A DNA stretch of 64,000 bases from JAUSFM01 sp964343705 (GTDB lineage: Archaea; Nanobdellota; Nanobdellia; Woesearchaeales; UBA12501), in NCBI GenBank assembly GCA_964343705.1, contig CAYFJX010000001.1:186001-250000 (forward strand), read 5' to 3'. Below the pieces are notes generated by a model. That model saw nothing but the letters and a program-made list of their open reading frames with translations, was not told where the DNA came from and did no database searches. Each line of letters begins with the position of its first letter. Position 1 is the stretch's first letter. Below, in pieces: positions 6,986 through 15,386 of this stretch. The position numbers were made by a program, and so were the translations under genes.

Positions 6986-7936
6986 TTACAAGAGCTTAAA
7001 ACTCTCTTCACCGCGATACACACGTGCAGCAAACTCCACGTCACGTCCACCATAGGTGATTGCTGCTACAGCATCACACATACGAACAGCGTCCAACAGT
7101 GTCTTTTGGTGTATGTTACGACCTGTTGCATTGCCATTACATCGACTAACGTGAAGTTGTTTGTGTAACCTGTCAAGAAATTCAATAGGGTCAGTACTAC
7201 TGCCACCTGAACAGATAACGCGTGTTCTACCTGCTGCTTGCACTGCTTCTTTGAAAATCTCTTCTGATGGCATGCCTTCTTTTTTAGGATAATTTACTTT
7301 AACAAAGTCTGCTCCAAGTGCGCATGCAACTCCTGTTGCTCCTGCAATAAGGTGTGGATCTTTTTCATCAGCAACAGCATTACCTCGTGGGTAAATCCAG
7401 AACACAACAAGTAAGCCGTGCTTGTGTGCTTCAGCTACAATGCGTCCTGCTTCTTGGAACATGATGTGTTCAAATTGACTACCAACGTAAATGGTGTAGC
7501 CCACACCCACAATGTTCAAGCCACTATGGCGCTTCAACCGAATGACATGCTCAATATCAACAAGTGCCTTACTAAGTGGGTCTTTTTGTGGTGTTTTCAC
7601 CAAGTGTGATTTTGAATTAAGTTTGATAAGGTAGGGAACATTTGGATAGTTTTTTCCATACATTGACACCATGCCATACTGTGTTGCAAATACACCAATG
7701 CTTCCTTGGGATGCAATGCGAAAAAGGTGTTCAGGATCATTGTCTTCTAGGGGAATTGGTCCAAGACTGGATGTGCCGTAGAAGTCATCATTAAGGTGTT
7801 CAAATTTTTGGTCACCTGCAAACAGCATGAGGTTGCCTGTTTTTTTTGTTACTTGTAAAAAGTTTTGAATGTATTCGTTGCGTGTTGTTGCTGGAACATC
7901 AGCAGGAACATTGACATGTTGTGTTGTGTTTTGCAT
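6986..7936 (-). CDS. Archaeal class I fructose-bisphosphate aldolase (DhnA family)
   Basis: This 316-residue TIM-barrel enzyme of the DhnA/FbaB family cleaves or forms fructose 1,6-bisphosphate through a Schiff base. Visible marks are FAGDQKFEHL near the N-terminus, the candidate Schiff-base lysine in ADFVKVNYPK, ICSGGSST (phosphate-binding Gly loop) and GNATGRNIHQK near the end. The ATG shares one base with the stop of glpX, so the two are translationally coupled, and tpiA lies upstream: a compact triose/hexose module. Some family members act instead in aromatic amino acid synthesis, but the operon argues for FBP aldolase. Confidence 0.88.
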   Translation of the reverse strand: MQNTTQHVNVPADVPATTRNEYIQNFLQVTKKTGNLMLFAGDQKFEHLNDDFYGTSSLGPIPLEDNDPEHLFRIASQGSIGVFATQYGMVSMYGKNYPNVPYLIKLNSKSHLVKTPQKDPLSKALVDIEHVIRLKRHSGLNIVGVGYTIYVGSQFEHIMFQEAGRIVAEAHKHGLLVVFWIYPRGNAVADEKDPHLIAGATGVACALGADFVKVNYPKKEGMPSEEIFKEAVQAAGRTRVICSGGSSTDPIEFLDRLHKQLHVSRCNGNATGRNIHQKTLLDAVRMCDAVAAITYGGRDVEFAARVYRGEESFKLL

Positions 7937-8892
7937 TAGATAATCACCTGTTGTGTTTGTATGGATTGATTTGAATGATTTTCAGTAATGTAACGAAGGC
8001 CTGCACTAGGAGTGATAAGAAGGGTTTGTGTTTGTACACCTGTTGGAAATTTTGCAATGCCTTTTATGAATGGGCCAGTGCTTATTCCTGTCGCAACAAA
8101 TGCAAGGCTTTCTCCTGATGCAAGGTCTGTTGTGGTGTATACTTTTTCAAGGTCTGTGTACCCCATTGCAACAGCGTCTTGTTTTGTTTTGTCATTGTGT
8201 GGTTTGAGTCTTGCATGCACGTCGCCACCCAGTGATCGAAGTGCTGCTGCGATGATAACTGCTTCTGGTGCCCCGCCTGTTCCCATAAGTATGTCAAATG
8301 GACTGTGATTAATTGCAGGTGCAATACCTGCTACAATAGTACCATGTTCTGGCAGCGAAACTCGTGCTCCTGCTTCCCTAATTTCTGAAACTAGTTGTTT
8401 GTGACGGTCTCGTTCAAGAACCACTACGTGAACATCGCCTATGTTTTTGTTAAGTGCGTTTGCAACATCTTTGAGATTTTCTTTTACTGAGTTATTGAGG
8501 TCAATAACTCCTTTTGCTTTGGGACCAACTGCAATGTGGTCAACGTATGTTCCAGGAAACGGGCGTAGTGATCCTTTTCTTCCTGCTGCTAGGACACTGA
8601 TAGAATTTTGTTTTCCTTTTGCAAGGTTGCTTGTGCATTCAAGAGGGTCAACAGCAATGTCCATCTCAGGCCCTCCTTTGCCAAGCTGCTCACCATGATA
8701 AAGCATGGGTGCATGGTCTTTTTCACCTTCGCCAATAACCACTGTCCCCGTAAAGGGTATTGTGTTGAATGATTCACGCATTGCTTTTACTGCTGCGCCA
8801 TCTGCTGCAATCTTGTCTCCCTTACCAAACCAGTGGGATGCTGCAATGGCTGCTGCCTGTGTTACCCGGGTAAATTCTTGAAATAGGTCCAT
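7936..8892 (-). CDS. glpX: Class II fructose-1,6-bisphosphatase GlpX
   Basis: The 318 residues match GlpX: the IGEGEKDHAPMLYHGE metal-site region, DIAVDPLECTSNLAKG, and GTGGAPEAVI. The enzyme removes the 1-phosphate of fructose 1,6-bisphosphate, the gluconeogenic step. The ATG at 8892 is chosen over the GTG at 8901 because AGGTG sits 6 nt before it. GlpX is mainly bacterial, and most archaea use FBPase IV or V, so transfer from bacteria is likely. It lies 21 nt downstream of tpiA and overlaps fba by one base. Confidence 0.88.
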   Translation of the reverse strand: MDLFQEFTRVTQAAAIAASHWFGKGDKIAADGAAVKAMRESFNTIPFTGTVVIGEGEKDHAPMLYHGEQLGKGGPEMDIAVDPLECTSNLAKGKQNSISVLAAGRKGSLRPFPGTYVDHIAVGPKAKGVIDLNNSVKENLKDVANALNKNIGDVHVVVLERDRHKQLVSEIREAGARVSLPEHGTIVAGIAPAINHSPFDILMGTGGAPEAVIIAAALRSLGGDVHARLKPHNDKTKQDAVAMGYTDLEKVYTTTDLASGESLAFVATGISTGPFIKGIAKFPTGVQTQTLLITPSAGLRYITENHSNQSIQTQQVII

Positions 8893-8913
8893 GCTAAACA
8901 CCTGAGAAAAATG

Positions 8914-9657
8914 TCATGTAGTTTCTTTATAAGCTTTTATAGCCTGGAGAACACCTTCTATTGCTGCTGTGTAGGATCCTTGTTTTTGTGGTGCCTTGGT
9001 AAATCCTGTTGCTGCAAGTGCACCAGCACCTCCCATTTTGAGAACCTCCACAATGTCTTCTGGGTCTTCGACACCTGCGCCTGCGTAGACTGGAATGCGT
9101 GGGTTGACTGCTTTTATTTTTTGTATCGCTGTTTTGATTTCTTCTGGTTTTTCTTTAACCATGGAAATGCGTTGTCCAATAAATGCATCCCATTCAACAG
9201 CGATTGCATAGGTTGCAGGATAGTTGAGCATTGCTCGTGCTATTTTTTCTCCTGTTTCTGCTGTGTCTGCACAGAAGATTACTGCAAGGCTTTTTGCAAA
9301 TGCTTTTTTTGCGGTGGTGATAAGCTCGTTGAATTGTTCTTCTGTTCCACCACTGCCATAAATGCGTGCTTCGTAATGATTGAGAAGTGTTCCTGCAAGA
9401 GGTGTTATGGAATCAACGCATACTGTGCCTGTTTTGCTTTGTCCTTTTTCTACGTTGTCTATTTTTTGTGAGAACACATTGATGTGATGGTCTTCTGGCA
9501 GTGCTGCTCGTGCTTTGTCAAGGTCTGCGATTGCTGGGCAGATGATAATCGGTTGTGCATACTGTGCTGTGAGTGGTGCAACTGCTTTGATGTAGTTGTG
9601 CACTGCTGTACCCACAATGTGCTGTTTAAGATTCACCACAAGTATTGGCCATGCCAT
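8914..9657 (-). CDS. tpiA: Triosephosphate isomerase, archaeal type
   Basis: The 247-residue protein begins MAWPILVVNLKQ, supplying the catalytic Asn and Lys. LNHYEAR carries the catalytic His, VEWDAFIG the Glu before loop 6, and YAGAGVEDPED the phosphate-binding part. Archaeal enzymes are about 225-230 residues, so this is slightly long. The start at 9657 is used because homology begins there; the ATG at 9729 adds an unrelated stretch overlapping the promoter. It is first in a tpiA-glpX-fba operon, which points to gluconeogenic flux or reversible lower glycolysis. Confidence 0.85.
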   Translation of the reverse strand: MAWPILVVNLKQHIVGTAVHNYIKAVAPLTAQYAQPIIICPAIADLDKARAALPEDHHINVFSQKIDNVEKGQSKTGTVCVDSITPLAGTLLNHYEARIYGSGGTEEQFNELITTAKKAFAKSLAVIFCADTAETGEKIARAMLNYPATYAIAVEWDAFIGQRISMVKEKPEEIKTAIQKIKAVNPRIPVYAGAGVEDPEDIVEVLKMGGAGALAATGFTKAPQKQGSYTAAIEGVLQAIKAYKETT

Positions 9658-9737
9658 GAGGTGTCCGAGAAAATAACGCTTTATAACGTTTGTGCATAGT
9701 GAATATAAGGGGTATAAAAAGGAAAGCATAATATAGG

Positions 9738-10315
9738 ATGCCCCATCAAGAAAAAAATATGATATTTGACAAGATAGCAGGGGTTTACCATTTTCTTATC
9801 AAACTGAGCGTCTACAAAGATCAGACAAGGTTTTGGATGTGGGGGGCGGCACAGGAATAATTGCAGAATATATCTGCCCTGATGTTAAACAAATTGTTGT
9901 ACTTGATCCTTCAGAAGGTATGCTTTCTAAAATACAGTCAACAAACATAGAGAAAAAGCAAGGTATTGCACAGAAGATTCCTTTCAAAACAAACACTTTT
10001 GAGGTGGTGTATTGTGTTGACTCGTTTCACCACTTCACAAATGATTGTAAAAAAGATGAATATGAAAAAACAATAGATACTTGCATACATGAATTATTGC
10101 GCGTTCTTAAAAAAGAAGGTGTTCTGTGCATTATTGAATTTGATACTTCCAATTTTAAAGGGGAGGTGATACAATTTTTTGAAAACACTTTATTTCGTTG
10201 GGGAAGCAGGTTTTATTCCCAACAAGAATTTAAGGAGTTATTTGAGCAATACCATGTTGCAGTGGAATTTAAGCAGATAAATAATGAGTTTCTTGCGAAG
10301 ATTACCAAGAAGTAA
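9738..10315 (+). pseudogene. SAM-dependent methyltransferase interrupted by a -1 frameshift
   Basis: From ATG 9738 (or 9759) one frame gives MIFDKIAGVYHF, a typical N-terminus of class I methyltransferases; it then stops. The -1 frame continues as SYQTERLQRSDKVLDVGGGTG, with motif I of the same family, then VVYCVDSFHHF and LLRVLKKEGVLCIIEF (motifs post I to III). The frame changes around TTTT at 9791-9794; one more T would restore a protein of about 192 residues. It may be a sequencing error, a real lesion or frameshifting. The substrate is unknown. Confidence 0.7.
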
Positions 10316-10373
10316 TTTTTACCAAGGCACTATTTAAAAAATACAAAAAGAATTAAGAAAAAAAGTTAAAAAG

Positions 10374-10976
10374 TTACCGTAGAAACGTTTCAACGCGTTC
10401 TTCAAGCCGCCTGTACGCAGGTGGTTTTGCATGGGTTTGTTCAATGAGCCCAGCTGCAGTTGCACCCCCAAGGAATTCATTTTGTACTGCGTGGATGGTT
10501 CTTTTTCTTCCGCCAAGACGTTGAAGCTCTGGAATACCATATGATCTACCTGGTTCCATGTGCTTGAGAAGACCTTCGCCTTGGTCACCAACAGCATATT
10601 TTTGTGCACGGTCAGCAAGTTGGTAAGCAGCTTCTCCTGCTTCATTTTCAGTACGAGTTACAAGTTTAGTTCTTGTTAGTTCAGCTAAAACTTTACGTTC
10701 AAATCTGCTCTGAACATCTGGCGCAACAGTACCATCATGTGCAGGTGTAAAACCATTACTAGCGTAACGCATCAGTTCAACAACAGTGTACGCTTCGCCA
10801 GCACCGTCCTGTACCATGCTAGAAATTACTCGCACCGCATACGCAGAAGGTCCTTCATAGGGTGTTCCTTCTACTGCTGGAACTTTAATATCTGGTCTAG
10901 AACCATCTTTTGGAATTATACTTGCTCTCAAGTGCGGCTTTGAACCGCCCTTTTTCCTTTTACCTTTCTTTGCCAT
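10374..10976 (-). CDS. Basic hypothetical protein, possibly with two winged helices
   Basis: The start at 10976 (MAKKGKRKKGGSKP) follows GAGGAGA at good spacing. The first 15 residues are almost all Lys, Gly and Arg, as in nucleic-acid-binding tails. Two helical blocks then appear (AYTVVELMRYASNGF and YGIPELQRLGGRKRTIHAV) that could be tandem winged-helix units, each followed by a beta-like stretch with basic residues. No family is recognised. It is a monocistronic gene with 58 nt of AT-rich sequence between it and the convergent methyltransferase. Confidence 0.6.
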   Translation of the reverse strand: MAKKGKRKKGGSKPHLRASIIPKDGSRPDIKVPAVEGTPYEGPSAYAVRVISSMVQDGAGEAYTVVELMRYASNGFTPAHDGTVAPDVQSRFERKVLAELTRTKLVTRTENEAGEAAYQLADRAQKYAVGDQGEGLLKHMEPGRSYGIPELQRLGGRKRTIHAVQNEFLGGATAAGLIEQTHAKPPAYRRLEERVETFLR

Positions 10977-11149
10977 AAGCTTTCTCCTCACATAAGTTAT
11001 TTATTTAACAAAACCAGTGTGTAGCTTGACAGATGTACTATTTAAGGTTTGCCCCACTTATTTATTTTCCATATAGTAATATTAAAACACCATTAAACAG
11101 TAGTAAAAAACAGAAAGGCTTAAATATGATGGATATATCATAGTGAACA

Positions 11150-11287
11150 ATGAAACGCCAACTATGTATAACATTGGATGAAGAAACACATTCTAAAATA
11201 CAACGTAAGCTAGGTGGTGCAAAGTTTCGAAGCAAAAGCCATTATATTGAATGCGCAGTTGAGAAGTTCTTGGAGGATGAAGAATGA
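11150..11287 (+). CDS. Ribbon-helix-helix (CopG/Arc-like) protein, 45 residues
   Basis: The 45-codon frame encodes MKRQLCITLDEETHSKIQR then KFRSKSHYIECAVEKFLEDEE. This is the pattern of a ribbon (alternating residues 2-8) followed by two helices with SKSHYIECAVEKFL as the second, characteristic of MetJ/Arc/CopG DNA-binding dimers. A TATA-like CTTAAATATG lies about 30 nt upstream. The stop overlaps the next start as ATGA, so it is co-translated with the 414-residue protein and may regulate that operon. A role as antitoxin is possible but unproven. Confidence 0.75.
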   Translation: MKRQLCITLDEETHSKIQRKLGGAKFRSKSHYIECAVEKFLEDEE

Positions 11288-12528
11288 CATCAACAAGCTC
11301 AATTGTAAAAAGTAAGGTTAGAATACCACACTTAGTTATTATAGAAAATAATCACCAACGTCAAATTGACTTAATGCTTGATAGTGATGTTGATGCAATT
11401 GTTGTCAATACCATGAACATACATCCTGGATTTTTGGAAGAGTATACACAGGTAGCACAAGAAAAAAACACTCCTTTATTTGTGCTAACAGGTGGAATAA
11501 CCCCCTCCTTTGGAAAACCTAGTCCAAGAGAAACCCTAGGTGAAAACGCTTTGAATGTTCGCCCAAATCAGTACTGGGGTGTGCACCGAGGCCTTGCAAG
11601 AATTATAGATGAAGAAACAAACACAGATCCAAAGGCACGACACAAAGCAATTATGGAAAGAGCACATGAAGTTTTTGGGGAACCGGACTTCTATGACAAA
11701 CCTGCATTTATTGATCTTTTGCTGAACCCAGACCTTAGAGACTGGGCAGATGACCTTGAAGCAACAGACAAACCTGTTATTGTTGACTGCGGACATATTG
11801 ATTCTAAAACAATGTACTCTGGCAATGCTGACGAATTAAGTTTAGAAGAGGGTGCAGTTCTTGTACAATATTTACGACAAAAAGGATTTGATGCTCGATT
11901 AAGTGTATTGTATAACGAGTTACAGTTTTTTAACACAATGGAAAAACCGCGAGCACGAAAAGCAATCAAAGCATTGTATAAAGAGGCAAAAAACACAGGA
12001 ACACACTTTGGAGTACGTAACCAGTACCATTTCTTACTAACAGGCCACGGCATTACTGAAGATAGATGGAAAGATGTTATGCTTTCACCATTTGAAGGAA
12101 AATTAATTATGCAATGTAGGCAGGATCTGGACAAATATGCTCGAGGAGAAGACGTGTTTAGTAGAGATATTGGCGTGGTAACTGTTGAAGCAGATGGTCA
12201 AACAGCTTTTGCTGGCACAGGATACGTTGTTGGAGAAGGAGATACCACAGCACACCGTCTTATTACCAAACCAAGCCTTGCTCCAAATTGTGCAATGCTT
12301 TCTGCAAAACTTAATCAACACTATGAAAACATGGGCGCTGCACGAGTGATGTATTTACGAGACGAGATGCAGTGGGGTTGTGCCATTAGAAATGGTGCAC
12401 GAACAGCAAGAGAATTGTACGGCGTGAAAATGGCAATTGATTTCATACCCTACATGGAAGTTAAAGATAGAGTTGCAACACTGCCAGGAAGAGAACTTGC
12501 TACAGAAAGAGTTTCAAGCAGGGGGTAA
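11284..12528 (+). CDS. Unknown 414-residue protein coupled to a ribbon-helix-helix protein
   Basis: The protein appears soluble, with no signal or membrane segment. It opens with beta/alpha units (IPHLVIIENNHQRQIDLM, then DAIVVNTMNIHPGF, PLFVLTGGITPSFG), reminiscent of a TIM-barrel or Rossmann-like core. Later segments include KPVIVDCGHIDSKTMY and VRNQYHFLLTGHG. Several conserved-looking His, Asp and Cys residues could form an active site, but no family is recognised. The 4-nt ATGA overlap with the upstream small DNA-binding protein implies joint expression. The 3' end overlaps the convergent TrmB gene by 15 nt. Confidence 0.7.
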   Translation: MTSTSSIVKSKVRIPHLVIIENNHQRQIDLMLDSDVDAIVVNTMNIHPGFLEEYTQVAQEKNTPLFVLTGGITPSFGKPSPRETLGENALNVRPNQYWGVHRGLARIIDEETNTDPKARHKAIMERAHEVFGEPDFYDKPAFIDLLLNPDLRDWADDLEATDKPVIVDCGHIDSKTMYSGNADELSLEEGAVLVQYLRQKGFDARLSVLYNELQFFNTMEKPRARKAIKALYKEAKNTGTHFGVRNQYHFLLTGHGITEDRWKDVMLSPFEGKLIMQCRQDLDKYARGEDVFSRDIGVVTVEADGQTAFAGTGYVVGEGDTTAHRLITKPSLAPNCAMLSAKLNQHYENMGAARVMYLRDEMQWGCAIRNGARTARELYGVKMAIDFIPYMEVKDRVATLPGRELATERVSSRG

Positions 12529-13260
12529 GTGATCCCACATGAACCCATAGATCTTCTTAAATCCTTCAGCAATGTCCTTGCTTTTGATAACAAACACTGT
12601 TGGCTCTTCTTTTAGTTTTCCAAATGTTTCTCCAGAGTAAATTACAACTTGATCACCAAAAAATTCAATGGTTAAATTGCTGCAGTATTTCTTTGGAAGG
12701 AACTTAAACTCGTTTTTCTTGAATTTCAATGGTTCTTTGACTTTTTTTCGCATGCCTTCATCAAAGATATGATTAAAACAAATATTACTTTTCTGTCTCT
12801 CCCTATCAAACTTCATTCTAAAGTATTTTAGTCGCTTATCAAACCACATGCCTTTGCCACCAATACAATAATAAGGTTTTTTATCTTTGAGAATGTCAAA
12901 CATGTAGTTTTTGTATGCCTCAACACCCCTATAAAAATATGCTTCTTCATCTTTGTAGTGTTGCTCAAACTCTTTTGCTAAACCTGAAAGGATTGCGTCT
13001 ACTTGTTGCTCTTTTTCCTTTAGCAACTCCATGAGCCTTCGGGGATGAATGCACTTGTAGAACTTCTGATTCTTCACAAATAACTCAGTTGCAAGGCCTT
13101 TTTCACACAATCGTTCCATTGCATCGTAGACATTACTTCGATTGATCTTAGTTTTGACTGATATGGTGTTGACTGAGGCTTCACCTACTTTGACCATGGC
13201 TTCATATATTCTGGCCTCATTGAGACTTAATCCCAGTCCCATCAGTACTTTTTCGTGCAT
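12514..13260 (-). CDS. TrmB-family transcriptional regulator
   Basis: The 248-residue protein has an N-terminal winged helix typical of TrmB (LSLNEARIYEAMVKVGEAS, then NRSNVYDAMERLCEKGLA), a short coiled coil (LKEKEQQVDAILSGLAKEF) and a C-terminal ligand-sensing-like domain. Archaeal TrmB proteins often control sugar uptake and glycolytic genes; whether it controls the nearby tpiA-glpX-fba operon is speculation. CTTAAATAGT about 30 nt before the ATG suggests a leaderless transcript. Confidence 0.8.
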   Translation of the reverse strand: MHEKVLMGLGLSLNEARIYEAMVKVGEASVNTISVKTKINRSNVYDAMERLCEKGLATELFVKNQKFYKCIHPRRLMELLKEKEQQVDAILSGLAKEFEQHYKDEEAYFYRGVEAYKNYMFDILKDKKPYYCIGGKGMWFDKRLKYFRMKFDRERQKSNICFNHIFDEGMRKKVKEPLKFKKNEFKFLPKKYCSNLTIEFFGDQVVIYSGETFGKLKEEPTVFVIKSKDIAEGFKKIYGFMWDHLPPA

Positions 13261-13384
13261 AGTGGTTAATACTGCCTGCTACTATTTAAGATTTTCGTTA
13301 TTTTCGTTGTATTCACCACGAATTAGTTTTATATATGACTTTGGTTCCCCATCCTAAAGGGGTGACAAGAGGAGAAGAAAACCA

Positions 13385-14545
13385 ATGGTAAAACAAATTG
13401 ATCCAAAACGACTTGCACAAATTGTAAAGGAATGTGAAGAACTCAAGAAGCATTTTCTTGCTGAAGAAGTACCTGAACCAGTAAAAACAATGGAGTGGTA
13501 CTCTAAAAGAAGACTGCCACGAATTCTTGTTCTGTACACTGGTGGCACTCTTGGCATGGCAAAAAAGGTTAATCCCAGAACAGGAAAAGAAGCACTAAGC
13601 CCTACCCTTTCGCTTGAACAGTTAATGCGAAAAGCGCATTTGATAACAGGTGTAAAGAATGATTTTGAGATTGTTGGGTATCATATTTCCCATATTGATA
13701 GTACTGAAATCAATATTAAGATCTGGAACCAAATGGCAACAATACTTGAGAGTGAGTATGATAATTTTGATGGAGCAGTAGTGTTGCATGGAACTGACAC
13801 CATGGCATATTCTGCTGCAGCAATGGCTTTTACTCTAAGAAATCTTGCTAAGCCTATTGTTTTTACTGGTGCACAAAAAATTCTTAAAAAATCTGGGACA
13901 GATGTTATTGCTAATTTAACAGGAGCATTGGAAGTTGCAGCAAGTGACTTAGCAGAAGTTGCACTTTTCTTCAATGGTGATATTTTCAGAGGAACAAAAG
14001 TTGATAAACGACATGACACGCAAATAGATGCATTTCATGCTCCAAATTTTAGAAGAATTGGTACACTTGAAAATGATGTTGTTCTCAGCCCAGATGCCGT
14101 TTTAAGGGGAAAATATGCCCCAAGTAAATTAACATACAATCCTGGCTTTGCATCAAGTGTTGTTGAAGTAGTGCTCTCACCAGTTTCAGCACCAGGTGAA
14201 ATAGCAAATGCAGTACAGAGTACTGGCTGCCAAGGATTAATGATTAGGTCATATGGTCCAGGTAATATTCCTCGTTGGTATAATCCAGTTATAGAATACC
14301 TAACCAAAGAGGTTGGGTTCCCTGTGTTTATTTCTTCACAATGTGCAGGTTCAGGGATTAGTGGGGAAAGCGAGTATGAGCCAGGAAAAGAAGCAATTGC
14401 AGCAGGTGCACTTCCCATTGGAGATATGTCACCACCATCTGCAGCAGTGAAACTCATGAAAGTTATGCATCGCACACAAAACCTTCCAGAAATTCAACAC
14501 GAAATGGTACGAAGAAGTTATGCTGGTGAGATTACTGTAAAATGA
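13385..14545 (+). CDS. L-asparaginase, type I-like
   Basis: The 386-residue protein carries the first catalytic threonine motif LYTGGTLGMA (about residue 55) and the second, VVLHGTDTMAYSAAAM, then KPIVFTGAQ. These define the asparaginase/GatD fold, which hydrolyses asparagine (or glutamine) to release ammonia. The N-terminal extension of about 50 residues is helical and unlike the beta domain of GatD, and a real gatD is present at 48538, so a free asparaginase is preferred. GAGGAG precedes the ATG at 9-10 nt. The stop overlaps the next start (ATGA). Confidence 0.82.
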   Translation: MVKQIDPKRLAQIVKECEELKKHFLAEEVPEPVKTMEWYSKRRLPRILVLYTGGTLGMAKKVNPRTGKEALSPTLSLEQLMRKAHLITGVKNDFEIVGYHISHIDSTEINIKIWNQMATILESEYDNFDGAVVLHGTDTMAYSAAAMAFTLRNLAKPIVFTGAQKILKKSGTDVIANLTGALEVAASDLAEVALFFNGDIFRGTKVDKRHDTQIDAFHAPNFRRIGTLENDVVLSPDAVLRGKYAPSKLTYNPGFASSVVEVVLSPVSAPGEIANAVQSTGCQGLMIRSYGPGNIPRWYNPVIEYLTKEVGFPVFISSQCAGSGISGESEYEPGKEAIAAGALPIGDMSPPSAAVKLMKVMHRTQNLPEIQHEMVRRSYAGEITVK

Positions 14546-15291
14546 CACTAGCAGACCTATTCACACAGCATCAAAGGAAACTAAAAGAGTTGGCAGACTT
14601 AGAGGAACAACTGAAAGATAAACAAGCATATAATACTCAGTTAAGAAGACACGTTATTGATCTGCTTTTTGATGAATTTCTAGCTGACGCTGATTTCTTT
14701 AAATCTTTTTCAGATGGAACAAGTGAGCCAGAATTTTCTGGAGATTTTAGCCTATTGAGGCTTAAACGAATATTTGATCCAGGAGGATCTACTGGTGTAT
14801 ACCCACAACACCATGAATATCCTGAGAGGATATGGGTAGAAACAAATGAGTATCAAGCATTTAACTTCAAGGCACCCCCGTATATGGGTGGAAATTATTT
14901 TGTTGTGAGGAATAAGGAGGGCACCATAACAGTTGCTTCATACCATATTAAGGACATCTTGTTAGCTACTGGTTCTTCTTTAGGAGAAAGTATAGATGCA
15001 ATTGGACCTGTAAAAATAACGTATAGCAGAGGTTTTGTGGACAAAGCAAATAAGCAACCCTATAGATCAAAAGTTACCACATTAAGTCGTGAAGAATTAA
15101 GTGCAACAAGTACATACCCATTGCAAGATGTCTTTGAAAGCTTTTATGGAGGTCTTAACCAGGTTTCGGCTGAGATACTTACTTTAGCTGACGCTAAAAT
15201 TGAACATCGTAACGTAGAGATAAGAGAAAATGACACTCAGGCCAAGCGATTAGAAGAAAGGCTACAAAGATTACACAAAGCATTACGATGA
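14542..15291 (+). CDS. Hypothetical protein with terminal coiled coils
   Basis: The start is coupled to the asparaginase stop by a 4-nt overlap. Residues 1-45 (QRKLKELADLEEQLKDKQ) and 215-249 (AKRLEERLQRLHKALR) look like coiled coils that could pack together. Between them is a mainly beta region rich in aromatics (YPERIWVETNEYQAFNF, YMGGNYFVVRNKEGTITV). It has no signal or membrane helix. The family is unknown. Its end again overlaps a small ORF, so asparaginase, this protein and the 32-residue peptide form one unit. Confidence 0.65.
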   Translation: MTLADLFTQHQRKLKELADLEEQLKDKQAYNTQLRRHVIDLLFDEFLADADFFKSFSDGTSEPEFSGDFSLLRLKRIFDPGGSTGVYPQHHEYPERIWVETNEYQAFNFKAPPYMGGNYFVVRNKEGTITVASYHIKDILLATGSSLGESIDAIGPVKITYSRGFVDKANKQPYRSKVTTLSREELSATSTYPLQDVFESFYGGLNQVSAEILTLADAKIEHRNVEIRENDTQAKRLEERLQRLHKALR

Positions 15292-15386
15292 AAACAGCAT
15301 ACAATTATCGAGCAGAAATAGAAAATGAAAAGACTTTCCTAACAGGAATGCTTATAGTACTTACTATTTTAGTTATGCTTCTTTAA
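15288..15386 (+). CDS. Tiny membrane peptide, 32 residues
   Basis: ATG 15288 overlaps the upstream stop (ATGA). The peptide has a charged start (NYRAEIENEKTF) and one C-terminal hydrophobic helix (GMLIVLTILVMLL). Coupling and the clear tail-anchor-like design support it as real, though its size leaves doubt. It may anchor the preceding coiled-coil protein to the membrane; this is inference. It overlaps the convergent gene by 4 nt. Confidence 0.4.
   Translation: MKTAYNYRAEIENEKTFLTGMLIVLTILVMLL

Noticed and set aside
8911..9471. Cys-rich 186-residue plus-strand frame
   Set aside because: It is the shadow of tpiA on the other strand; the Cys and Phe runs result from GCA/GAA codons of the real gene.
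13385..14545. A second GatD
   Set aside because: It lacks the N-terminal beta domain of GatD, and a full gatD-gatE pair is at 48538-51333; asparaginase is simpler.
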